A DNA stretch of 64,000 nucleotides from Bog-473 sp963850095. Its GTDB lineage: Bacteria; Actinomycetota; Acidimicrobiia; Acidimicrobiales; RAAP-2. Shown piece after piece: positions 10,348-18,727 of the stretch (within the stretch, counting starts at the first letter, position 1; the number at the start of each line of letters is the position of its first letter). Under the pieces are notes generated by a model that saw only the letters and a list, made by a program, of their open reading frames with translations, did no database searches and was not told the DNA's origin. A program made the translations under genes and the position numbers. The stretch is taken from contig CAWKJX010000014.1 in the NCBI GenBank assembly GCA_963850095.1, positions 1 through 64,000 on the forward strand, read 5' to 3'.

Positions 10348-10378
10348 GTTGAGTCCCAACCAGTGGCATATGAGCGGG
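10348..10378. repeat. 31-bp dispersed repeat, copy B (inverted copy at 4181-4211)
   Basis: Matches the reverse complement of 4181-4211 with two mismatches. It sits about 10 bp outside the left end of the IS3 copy that starts near 10388. Confidence 0.6.
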
Positions 10379-10387
10379 GAGCGAACC

Positions 10388-11526
10388 CGCTCCGGGTTTC
10401 CTGGAGGCTCCAAACCTTGGGAAAGTTGGAGTCATAGAAGTGAACAATCATCCGTTCTCGAGGTGGTATCCGCCTGAGATGAAGCAGCGGGCTTGCGGAT
10501 GATCGAGCAGACCATCGCCGAATCCGGAGAGCGCTCGGGCGAGGTGTGACGTTTCGCCCGACAGCTGGGAGTCGGCGAGGAGGCCCGGTGCATCTGGGTG
10601 GGCCAGTGGGCCGCATAATGATGGGCCTCGGTCTCCGCGGTATTCCTGCGTGCCAAAGCCAAGCGCACCACTGTCGAGGGTGACCTCTCGTGGCGCCCGG
10701 CCGACCTGATCCACCGCGCCTTCTTCGTTGCCGCGCCCAGCCGTTCTGGCTGGCCGACTTCACCTATGCGTCGACCTGCTCAGGCCCCCGCTACACCAGC
10801 TTCGATACCGACGCCTTCGCCAGGAGCATCGTGGGCAGGTGGGTGTCGAAGTCGCTACGCACCGACCTGGCCTTCGATGCGCTCGAGATGGGCATCTTCT
10901 CTCGACGCCAGGACGACCACTCCGACCTCATCCACCCATTCCGACCGCAGCGCGGCAGCTGAGGTTCAAGGAGTCGTTGCAACACCGACCTATTGGACAG
11001 ACTTCAGAAGTTCGTCGAGTGCTTCTGCTGGTGTCTTCCATTTTGCGCGGTCGCGTGTTGAGTGCGAGAACGAAGGCGTCGAGATCACCGCTCCAGTGTC
11101 GAGACAGGTCGGTGGACTTTGGAAAGTATTTGCAACAACAGTCCACTGGTGGCCTTGTTGCTTGCGCGTTGCCGAGGACTTTGCGGATCGCAGAAGTAGA
11201 GGAACAGTCCCCGTGTCGATGTTCAATTGCGCATGCTGGGCCACTCCTACCCTGATCTCAGGTGGGAGTGATTGCCCGAACTGTGCGGGCAGCGCGCGGA
11301 TCTGCTCGGCGCGCCCGCAGGGTCGTAGAGGGGCCTCGATGACGTCGAGTTCGCCACGCTCAGCTACCTCGACTGGTTCAACCACCGCTGGCTGCACGGT
11401 GAGACCACCGAGGACAACTCCTACGTCACCCCGGCAGAATTCGAAGCGACCTACTACCGTCAAATGCAAGCCGCCGCCGAGGCGGCCACCCAATAACCTG
11501 ACCAGTCATGGAACCCGGGGCGGTTC
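10388..11526 (+). mobile_element. IS3-family element (copy 2), decayed and carrying an IS30 fragment
   Basis: The left end (ccgctccgggtttcctggag, from 10388) pairs with the right end near 11501-11526, which reads ccgccccgggttccatgact on the other strand. Inside are traces of orfA ('TIAESGERSGEV'), the orfB catalytic region 'FWLADFTYASTCSGPRYTSF' with 'SKSLRTDLAFDALEMGIFSR', and the orfB C-terminus 'FATLSYLDWFNHRWLHGETT' ending with 'EFEATYYRQMQAAAEAATQ' and a stop at 11494-11496. About 250 bp of IS30 on the minus strand interrupts orfB. Confidence 0.7.
10966..11210 (-). pseudogene. IS30-family transposase, C-terminal fragment
   Basis: The minus strand reads 'KYFPKSTDLSRHWSGDLDAF' and 'VLALNTRPRKM', then, one frame over, 'WKTPAEALDELLKSVQ'. 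This is the conserved IS30 C-terminus ('LRQYFPKGTDLS...L..V...LN.RPRKTLGWKTPAE'). Only the last 80 or so residues are present, embedded in the orfB of an IS3 copy. Confidence 0.75.
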
Positions 11527-11580
11527 AATACAAGTGACCCGCACAATTAGAGCCTGCAGTGGGTCAAGACAAACCAAGGC

Positions 11581-11596
11581 TACATTGGTACCAATG
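11581..11596 (+). promoter_or_regulatory. Leaderless promoter with operator-like palindrome at the GntR start
   Basis: A -10-like TACATT (11581-11586) lies 7 bp before the ATG at 11594, the spacing expected for a leaderless transcript. The perfect 12-bp palindrome attggtaccaat (11584-11595) covers this -10 element and the start codon, and there is no Shine-Dalgarno sequence nearby. FadR-type GntR proteins often bind short palindromes of this sort, so autoregulation is likely. Confidence 0.45.
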
Positions 11597-12384
11597 ACAA
11601 GAAAAGCCGGACCGACCAAGGTCGAAAACAAGTGGGAGGACAATGCGCGCGGCTGGTTGGAACTGAAACGCTCCAACAAGATCTCGGAAATTCTAGCGCG
11701 CGACCTCCTCAAGGACAGTAAATTCGTCGGCGAATACCACCCGGGAGCATGCTGCCGTCGGAGGCGGCGATGCTCGAGCGTTACGGAGTAGGCCGGGCCT
11801 CGCTCCGTGAAGCGCTTCGTATTCTCGAGGTTCATGGTCTCATCAAGATAAAGCCGGGTCCGGGTGGCGGCCCAATGGTCGACCAAGTGGACAGCAGGGA
11901 TTTCGGCCGCACCACGAGCTTCTTCTTCCAGGTGCTAGGCGCCACCATCGGCGACCTCCTCGAGGCCCGTACCGTCATCGAGCCGATGATGGCGAGGTTG
12001 GCCGCGCAACGTATGACTCCCGAGAACGCGGAGACGCTCAAGGCGGTCCTGCAGGCTGAAGACGAAGCCGCAACAGATGAAGACGGTGCTTGGGGCGATG
12101 CGACCGCCGACTTCCACGGTCTAGTGGCGAGCATGACTGGCAACCATGTCCTCGACCTCTATGGAAAGTCCCTCATGGAAATCCATGTCGAGCGGGTGCG
12201 GCACATCTTTCCGGTCAGCCAAAGGACTCGGGTTCTTCGGACTCATACGCGGATCGCCAACGCAATCATCGAGGGCGACGCTGACGAGGCCGAACGCCTG
12301 ACCGCGAAGCATATCGAGGCGCTGACCAAGAGCATTCAAGCGTTGTTTCCCGGCCTGGTCCATGAGGTGATCGACTGGCGGTGA
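11594..12384 (+). CDS. GntR family transcriptional regulator, FadR subfamily (FCD domain; frameshifted)
   Basis: The N-terminal winged helix is split over two frames: 'RSNKISEILARDLLKD' and 'GEYHPG' up to about 11745, then 'LPSEAAMLERYGVGRASLRE' and 'ALRILEVHGLIKIKPG'. The single break is in cccgggagcatg. The C-terminal part is the FCD ligand domain with the probable metal ligands in 'DFHGLVASMTGN' and 'HTRIANAIIEGDADEAERLT'. Such regulators usually sense an organic acid or acyl-CoA and repress adjacent catabolic genes. Neighbours are a decayed IS3 upstream and LLM oxidoreductases downstream on the other strand. Confidence 0.8.
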
Positions 12385-12429
12385 GGCTCCGCGCGATGAA
12401 CAGAGATCACATCAATCCAGCCTCTTTAC

Positions 12430-13330
12430 AGCCGCAGCTCGAGTCGAGGACACGAAGGATGGTGTCGCAACCAGATCCGATAGCCGGTTGATCGCCAGCC
12501 CGATATCGATCGCCAACAGGCGATCCAGATGCGCCACGGTGCCAGGCGCTCTAGTGACGGCGACTCCGATCGACCTGGGATCTCAGCCTCTGTGCTGTGC
12601 CAGCTGGCGGAGCGACGCAACTTGCCCCCCGACGCCGGACACTGCGACAGGCATCCAACCGTCACTCACGCGATCACTTCATCGAATCTCCGAGTTCAGG
12701 GCGGCCCCGTCGTAGACCGGGTGGATGGGGCCACCGGGAAGGCTTGGGTCCCGACCACATCGGAGATACGTCCATGAACTGACCGTGGTATTCCGCAACG
12801 CTCATAGTCCACACGGCCTTTCATCAACCCGTCGTGGTCACGCATCAGAGCTTTACGTTGACGGGGGTCGATGCCGTGGTTCTGAGCCTCCTCTTGTTCC
12901 AGCCAATGCCCAGCTGCCGAAGGAACCCGCCACCCGACAAATGGTCGAGTGTCGCAAGGGTCTTTGCCAACGCGATCGGGTCGTGCTGTGCCGGCAGGCA
13001 GACTGTGGTCTCAAGAAGCTCGGAGAGGGCAACAACCGTGGCCAACGCAATGAGGGATCACGGAGATCCTTCGAACGCTCGGCCATTTGGCTCCCGCCGG
13101 GAAAACGGGAGATGCGCGAGTCGGGATGTTCGTGTGGTCGGGGAGATAAAAGACCTCAATGCCGCCAACGGCGAGCCGCGGTCGGGCTCGGCCGTGCCCA
13201 TTGCATCGGGCCGTCCGGAGTAGAGAGCTCCGATCCGCATAACCGGGGGGGGGTATGCCCTGGACCTATCAGGTCCGAGGCTGACCAGCGACTCGGACGG
13301 CTCAGTCGGACCCACGTCATAGCTCATCTG
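12430..13330 (-). pseudogene. Luciferase-like (LLM) F420-dependent oxidoreductase, decayed
   Basis: Minus-strand pieces fit an LLM enzyme in the right order: 'VVALSELLETTVCLPAQHDP' and 'IALAKTLATLDHLSGG' followed by 'LGIGWNKRR' (12845-13045), and further downstream 'RRFDEVIA', 'SDGWMPV' and 'SLRQLAQHRG' near 12570-12690. The block 'QHDPIALAK..ATLDHLSGG....G.GWN' is a hallmark of mycobacterial-type LLM proteins. Stops and frame changes throughout show it is not functional. The intact paralogue lies directly upstream at 13428-14459. Confidence 0.6.
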
Positions 13331-13427
13331 TTCAAGCCGATAACAGGGACCTGCTCCTCTTCTCTATCCTCGAACCGAAGCTGCTGCCCGACCGAGCCAA
13401 TATCGACAGCTGTGTGGCCCTTGCTCA

Positions 13428-14459
13428 TCAAATCAAGCCCTTGAGGTTGTCTGAAACTTCTGAGACGAGATCGATGATGGCTCTCTCGTAGACGGCCGTC
13501 TTGTTGAGCGTCCCCGGAACGTTTGGGGCGAGCAGGATCACCGAATCTATTCTTGCACTGGCCGCATCTCGTATGCAGGTGTTTAGTGACGCAGCGTCGT
13601 GGATGCTGAAGGCCTGTACCAGTGGAGCTGCGAGGTCCACGAGTTCTGGCCCATGATCGGGTAACGCTCGCTGGACCGCTTCGCGGTCGGTGTTGATACC
13701 GAGCGCTGCCAGATGCGACTGATAAGAGGGTGTGGCCGCATAGTGGGCGAGTTGAATGGCAGCATCCTGCTGCCAGCCCGGTACTGATGATGGCGCAGCG
13801 AGACGGGCGATGGTTATCGGTTTCTCGACGTTGGTGGTGGCGCGAATAATCTCGGCCAGGGACCCGGGATCGCTGAAAAGGTGGCCGAGGACCATGTCTC
13901 CGAGCTTGGCGGCTTGGGCGAGTGACCGTCGCCCGGCTGCGCCGATCGCGATCGGAGGCGGAGGATGCTCGTTGGCTTGGTGAAACGGGGGAACCCTCAG
14001 AACAAGTCGGTCTCCTTTGAATCGGGTGCTCAACCCCTCGCCGCTCGACAGGAGCATCCGGATGGCGGCGACGTATTCATCGAACGCGTCGAGCGTGGAC
14101 TCGAAAGAGAGCCCGTGCCATTTCCGGTTGGCCGCGGGGACCTGGCTGCCCAGGCCGAGCACCATCCTCCCTCCTGAGAGTTGCTGCAGGTCGTGTGCCG
14201 CCAACGCACTGACCAATGGACTTCGGGCGAATGCTTGAGCCACGTGGCTCCCTATGAGCACTTGCCTCGTACTCGAAGCCACGATGGCCAGTCGGACGAA
14301 TGGGCTATTGAAGTACTCGCCGATCCAGATTGAGCGCACGCCGGCCGCTTCGGCAGCTGATGCGATAGGAGCGATTTCGCCGATCTCCGATCCAATGCAC
14401 AGTCCGATCCCGGGCAACCCGTTTTCGCAGCCCAGACTCGTGGAGAGGTCACCGCTCAT
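13428..14459 (-). CDS. LLM class F420-dependent oxidoreductase
   Basis: An intact TIM-barrel flavin/F420-type oxidoreductase of about 343 residues. Motifs: 'GIGLCIGSEIGEIAPIASAA' at the N-terminus, 'VRSIWIGEYFNSPFVRLAIV', 'LVSALAAHDLQQLSGGRMVL' with 'GLGSQVPA', and 'PPPIAIGAAGRRSLAQAAKL' 'GD'. The family transfers hydride from F420H2 (or uses FMN) on many xenobiotics and lipids. The frame stays open to a possible start at 14636, but ATG 14459 gives the usual family length; no clear ribosome binding site decides this. The broken paralogue follows downstream. Confidence 0.8.
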   Translation of the reverse strand: MSGDLSTSLGCENGLPGIGLCIGSEIGEIAPIASAAEAAGVRSIWIGEYFNSPFVRLAIVASSTRQVLIGSHVAQAFARSPLVSALAAHDLQQLSGGRMVLGLGSQVPAANRKWHGLSFESTLDAFDEYVAAIRMLLSSGEGLSTRFKGDRLVLRVPPFHQANEHPPPPIAIGAAGRRSLAQAAKLGDMVLGHLFSDPGSLAEIIRATTNVEKPITIARLAAPSSVPGWQQDAAIQLAHYAATPSYQSHLAALGINTDREAVQRALPDHGPELVDLAAPLVQAFSIHDAASLNTCIRDAASARIDSVILLAPNVPGTLNKTAVYERAIIDLVSEVSDNLKGLI

Positions 14460-14729
14460 TTGGGTCGAGCCGTTTCGGCATGCTTGGCACGCCAACAGGG
14501 GGCGAGGGTCCTCCGACAGGAGCTTCGCCAGTTGACTTCTGGCCAGGAGTTCGATTAGGCGCGGATACGCCTGGCCGACGCGGACCTCGGACGACTCGAT
14601 CCCTAGGTCTAGAAGATGCGGTGAAACGCATGGCAATCCCCTCAGACTTGGACCGTGCTAAATCTACACTGAAGAAGATTCTATGATGACGAAGATCATG
14701 AGAGAATGTGCCAGGTGAAATGCTAGAAC

Positions 14730-15150
14730 TTGTCCGTCCGCGAGCAGATCCAGGACGAGTTCGAGTGCTACGTCCGGGCGCTTGATCGAAACGATGCAGA
14801 GATGATCCGTTCGTGTTATCACCCGGGTGCCATGACGACCACGGGATGTTCGTCGGTTCGGCGGATTTCGCCGAATGAGTGACGGGAGAGCGGCTTCGCC
14901 GCTACTTAAGCACGACCAATTCACTGGCCAGCCCTACATCAAACTCCAGGTGACGGCGCATCGCTCGCTACACTGTGTGACCCATCACATGTCGCTTCCC
15001 AACGATGTAGGCGAAGAAAAAGTACACCATCATCGTCCTCAGGTACCTCGACACGTTCGGCTTCTTAGACGGCGAGCGGCTGATCGGCAATCGAAAGTGC
15101 GTGTTCGACTGGGCTGCATCACAGGTCTTCAAAGGGCGTCCCTGACCAAC
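14730..15150 (+). pseudogene. SnoaL-like / NTF2-fold protein (frameshifted)
   Basis: Starts probably at TTG 14730: 'VREQIQDEFECYVRALDRND' and 'AEMIRSCYHPGAM', then other frames 'DDHGMFVGSADFAE', 'TGQPYIKLQ', 'CVTHHMSLPNDVG' and finally 'LRYLDTFGFLDGERLIGNRK' with 'CVFDW'. The sequence order and the 'ALDR.D....CYHPDA.DDHG.F' pattern fit the polyketide-cyclase-like NTF2 fold. At least three frame changes. It precedes the enoyl-CoA hydratase by under 100 bp. Confidence 0.6.
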
Positions 15151-15237
15151 CCCGAGAAGCGACAAGGGGGCGGCGCGACCGAGACGATATTTGTACTCGC
15201 TGTTCTCTGATTGAAACGACTGCTCCCGGGAGGAACT

Positions 15238-16009
15238 ATGGATCTTAAATATCAAAAGATCGCAGACCACGTGGTGCTTATCACATTTAACCGACCCGAG
15301 AGAAGTAACGCCCTAGGACTCGATCAGGTCGAGGGACTGCGTAGTGCTCTGGGGGATCTGGTCGCTGACCTCGATGTGCGCGTCGCCGTCCTTACGGGGG
15401 CGGGGACGGAACTTTTGCGCTGGTCTCGATCTGAAGGGGTTTTCGACCGAGGGTCCGTCCGACGTCACCGAGTTGCTGTCGTTCCAGCGCCGCTTCAGCT
15501 CGCTTGTCAAAGGTATCCGTGAGAACAGAGTGCTCTTGGTGGGAGCGGTGAACGGCGCTGCCTTTGGGGCGGGTTTGGCTCTGGCATTGGCCTGCGACAC
15601 ACTCGTTGCGGGCCCCGATGCGAGGTTCAATGTCGGAACGATCAACGTCGGTCTGTCAGCGGGGGAGTGCGGTATCACCTACCACCTACCACGAGCGATC
15701 GGCTGGGTCCGCTCTAACGAGATCCTCTTGACCGGGCGCGATGTGCTGGCCGAAGAGGCGCACCGGATTGGTCTCGTGTGCGAAGTCGCCGAGGATCCTG
15801 TCGAGGGGGCTGTCGCCATTGCGTCACGCATGGCTGCCCACGGGGGATTCGCCCTTACCATGAGCAAAGAGGTGATCTGGAACAACCTCGGTGTCACGAA
15901 TCTGGACCAAGCCCTCCAGGTCGAGGATCGCACCCAGGTCTTGACAAGCCTGACTGGCGAAGTTGATCAGGCCGCGAAGGAATTCGCTGAGCGCTCGGAT
16001 CGATCCTGA
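15238..16009 (+). CDS. Enoyl-CoA hydratase/isomerase (crotonase) family protein (frameshifted)
   Basis: ATG 15238 follows a strong GGAGG at 15230-15234. The first 55 codons give 'HVVLITFNRPERSNALGLDQ', and after a one-base shift near 15405 the protein continues with the oxyanion-hole strand 'FCAGLDLKGFSTEG', 'VGAVNGAAFGAGLALALACD' and 'FNVGTINVGLSAGECGITYH' 'LPRAIG'. Total length about 257 residues is normal. The second acidic residue in GECG fits a hydratase, but the exact substrate is open. It would act on a 2,3-unsaturated acyl-CoA in the cytoplasm. Confidence 0.85.
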
Positions 16010-16103
16010 GGCCTCGGCCTGCGGGATCGGGCCGCGTAGTGACGCGGCAGGAGGCGGCATGGGGACACGACACACTCGCAGGGCTGGCGTGGATGTGGCC
16101 GCC

Positions 16104-16921
16104 TCAGATGCCGAGTGACGCCAGGAACTCCGAGACCACATCCACGCCCCGCCGCAGGGTGGACTGTACCCCTCGCGCTCGATGTCTGGTCCAAGCACTT
16201 CGAGTTCAAAGAGGCCGTCGTAACCGGCGTCGAGCACATCGCCCATCATGCGGGCTAGCGGCAGCTGGCCGTCGCCCGGGAGCACCCGGCTGCCAGACGC
16301 CGGACCCTCAGGTCCGAGCCGAACGTCGCACAGCTGGACCAACCCGATGTGTGGTGCAGCGTTCCGGACAACCTCTCCGAAATCTCGCTCCATCCAGCAG
16401 TTACCGAAGTCGAGGACGACGCCAACGCCACTGGCTTTGGCGGCGTCGACGGCGTCGCGCAGCGTGTTCACGAACGAGGCGTCACATCGCAGCGAAGGTT
16501 CGATCGACAGCCGCACTCCCCGGGCTGCGGCAGCCGCCACACTCGGACCCACGGCCTCGACGAAGGCGTCGAGCAGCTCGTTCCAAGGCCGGCCGTCAGA
16601 ACTCCCAGAGGTGATGTACACCGAGGCGCCCTGAGTGGCCAGGGCGTTGCCGACCGAGGTGGCAATGGCGGCCCGCGTCAGCGGCCAGGTCTCGGGCGCG
16701 CTGAGTGTGAACTTGCCTGACACGACGGTCGAAGTGTGGATACCGGCGGCCTGCACCGCAGCGATCTTGGCCTCCCGACCGGGGTCGAGCTTCCTCCAGG
16801 ACAGACCCACGTGATGCAGCCGGAGCTCGCGCCACATCGCCAGATCTTGATCGAAGGTCCAGTCCCGTGAGCTCAAGGCATTGACCGCCAGGCGGGCATG
16901 CGGCGCCATGAAAGCGGTCAT
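16104..16921 (-). CDS. Sugar phosphate isomerase/epimerase-like TIM-barrel protein
   Basis: Starts at ATG 16921, overlapping the upstream gene by ATGA. It belongs to the xylose-isomerase-like TIM barrel (AP endonuclease 2) family: 'LAVNALSSRDWTFDQDLAMW', 'LRLHHVGLSWRKLDP', the metal-binding glutamate in 'RLSIEPSLR', 'GVVLDFGNCWMERDFGEVVR', 'HIGLVQLCDVRLGPEGP' and 'PGDGQLPLARMMGDVLDAGY' 'DGLFELEVLGP'. The last 20 codons need one frame change near 16170 to reach 'RGVDVVSEFLASLGI' and the stop at 16104. It is a paralogue of the divergent gene at 17561. Probably acts on a sugar- or inositol-like intermediate. Confidence 0.75.
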
Positions 16922-17278
16922 CCTTCGGTGCCGACGATCTCGTCGATCGTCGAGTTGACATACGGACGCGACCGGCCATCCGGCGTAACAGGCCAGGTGG
17001 AGTACGAACTCTCGAAGCTCCTCCTCGCTGATGTCCCCGCTAGCGAGTGAAGAGCGGACGTGGGACTTGATGGGGACAGGCTGCGCGGAGATGGCGACGC
17101 ACGTCAGGCTTATCCATCGGCGGTCCCGGACGCTGAGTTGGGGGCGAGACCAGACCTCGGCGGCGATGAAGTCCATGGTCGCGGTGCCGAAGGGACTGGT
17201 TGGCTCGCTAACGGGATGCTGGGTGACCTGTTGCCACATCTCGATCCCCCGTTGGCGTCGTTCACCTTGCTCGGCCAT
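16918..17278 (-). CDS. Carboxymuconolactone decarboxylase (CMD/AhpD-like) family protein (frameshifted near the end)
   Basis: ATG 17278 is preceded by GGGGAGGG. The protein is about 120 residues: 'MAEQGERRQRGIEMWQQVTQ', 'MDFIAAEVWSRPQLSVRDRR' 'WISLTCVAISAQ', 'LASGDISEEELREFVLHLAC' 'YAGWPVA'. This matches the CMD family, although the CxxC seen in AhpD-type members is absent. Near 16980 a frameshift joins the frame to the downstream gene; the original end was probably 'PYVNSTIDEIVGTEG' with a stop at 16918, giving an ATGA overlap with the next gene. CMD proteins take part in aromatic ring catabolism. Confidence 0.7.
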
Positions 17279-17560
17279 CGACCCTCCCCTTTTTTCGTCC
17301 GCTCGGGCCACACTGGCAAGGCGATGCTGCGGCAACCGGCCCGTGGCCCTTGGCGCGGTGCCGACGCCCAAAGCCTAACGGGCGTCTGGCAGATTATCCA
17401 TCGCCACTACCGCGGGTTCCTCCGCTCTGGCTTGCGACCCTGGTCGTCTCGGATTCGTCCGCCCGACGCGGGTGCCAGTGCCCATCGATACGATTGACAT
17501 GACGCCTCCGTGGTGGGATGGCTATAGTTTTGGATCGTACCCACATTTGGGGGTCACTAG

Positions 17561-18367
17561 ATGCATCCAAGAGTCGCTGTAAGCGGATTGTGTTTTCCTA
17601 AGCTCTCGGCGGTGGACGCACTCAGTCTTGTGGCCGACTTGGGTGTGAGCCAGACCTCGATTCGCTTCGCCGATCTGCGAGAATCCGGCGCTGAGGCAGT
17701 TGCGGACGCGAGTAGGCGCCACGGCGTGAATGTGCTAGCAGTGACGGGTCCGATCGGATTCAATCTCTCGGCGGACGCCCAGCTGCGCGCTGAGCTCGAA
17801 CGGGGACGAGAGGTCATCGACCTGGCGTCGGCAGTCGGGGCCGCATGCGTGTACGGCTTGACCGGCCGTCGCACGTCGCCGGAGTGGAATGCGAGCCTCG
17901 ACGCCTACGTCAACTCCGTTGGTGACCTGGTTGCCTACTCAGCGGACCGCAACATCACCCTGGCCGTGGAGCCAGCGAACTGGCTCTACGCTGATATGAC
18001 CTTTGTCCACACGTTCCACGATGCACTAGAGGTCGCGTTTCGATCTCGCATGGGAGTGTGTTTTGACATCTTCCATTGTTGGAGCGAGAGCGGCTTGTGC
18101 GAAGACATCACGAAACACGTCGACCAGATCACCCATGTACAGCTTGGTGACTTTGTCTTTGGCGATCGGACCCTGCCGTCGCGGGCGGTGCCCGGCGAGG
18201 GGGACGTTCCCGTCGCGGCCGTCGTTCGATGGTTACTTGAGGCAGGCTACGAGGGTGCGTTCGACTGCGAACTCAATGGCCCGCGCATCGATGCCATCGG
18301 TCATCAAGAGGCAGCAAGGCGAGGCGCGGCCTGGCTCGACGCGCTGCTCGTCGAGCTTGGTGCCTGA
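17561..18367 (+). CDS. Sugar phosphate isomerase/epimerase-like TIM-barrel protein
   Basis: Intact, 268 residues, from ATG 17561. Family features: 'VAVSGLCFPKLSAVDALSLV', 'GVSQTSIRFADLRE', the metal-ligand glutamate in 'ITLAVEPANWLYADMTFVHT', 'MGVCFDIFHCWSESGLCEDI', 'HVQLGDFVFGDRTLPSRAVP' 'GEGDVP' and the second conserved glutamate in 'GAFDCELNGPRI'. It resembles the divergently placed gene at 16104 and the two may have arisen by inverted duplication. The usual role is isomerisation, epimerisation or dehydration of a polyol or keto-sugar. The 280-bp gap between the two operons holds the promoters. Confidence 0.8.
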   Translation: MHPRVAVSGLCFPKLSAVDALSLVADLGVSQTSIRFADLRESGAEAVADASRRHGVNVLAVTGPIGFNLSADAQLRAELERGREVIDLASAVGAACVYGLTGRRTSPEWNASLDAYVNSVGDLVAYSADRNITLAVEPANWLYADMTFVHTFHDALEVAFRSRMGVCFDIFHCWSESGLCEDITKHVDQITHVQLGDFVFGDRTLPSRAVPGEGDVPVAAVVRWLLEAGYEGAFDCELNGPRIDAIGHQEAARRGAAWLDALLVELGA

Positions 18368-18466
18368 TTCGTTGGCGACCCCGTATGACCGCGTCTGTCG
18401 ACGCCGATGTTGATAAAGCGAGATTCTCTCATTGGCACTGCCGAGCCTTCACGCGGCGGAGCAGGC

Positions 18467-18727
18467 ATGAACACGCTGCCGGATGAACCTGACCTCCTTG
18501 AATCCGAGGGGCAGGCGCGGAACTTCGGCATCGTTGCCGCACTCATCGACGGGGGACTGCTGACGTGGCCTGACTTTCGGGCGACGAGCATGGCACGAGA
18601 CCCGGCTTCGGATGGAGGCCCCAGCGACGTCGATGCCGACCTGGCTGTAATGGCGCCCGCTCTGCGCAGCGTGCTGACGATCAAGGGACTGGTCCCGACC
18701 GACGCCGACGACAGAGAAGGCCCGTGA
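18467..18727 (+). CDS. Small protein resembling nitrile hydratase accessory/activator proteins
   Basis: 86 residues from ATG 18467 (GGAGCAGGC just before it), ending in an ATGA-type overlap (GTGA) with the amidase. The pattern 'LPDEPDLLESEGQARNFGIV', 'AALIDGGLLTWPDFRATSMA' and 'LRSVLTIKGLVP' recalls nitrile hydratase accessory proteins ('P.F...W..RAFAL...L...G.F.W.EF...'). Placement directly in front of an amidase supports a nitrile-to-amide-to-acid theme. No nitrile hydratase subunits are in the window, so the match may be only structural. Low certainty. Confidence 0.35.
   Translation: MNTLPDEPDLLESEGQARNFGIVAALIDGGLLTWPDFRATSMARDPASDGGPSDVDADLAVMAPALRSVLTIKGLVPTDADDREGP

Noticed and set aside
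15824..17371. One 515-codon minus-strand frame that looks like a fusion of a CMD-like and a TIM-barrel protein
   Set aside because: The natural stop of the CMD gene and the ATGA overlap with the next start are readable one frame away, so the fusion comes from a frameshift. The frame also runs on past the TIM-barrel end into antisense of the enoyl-CoA hydratase.
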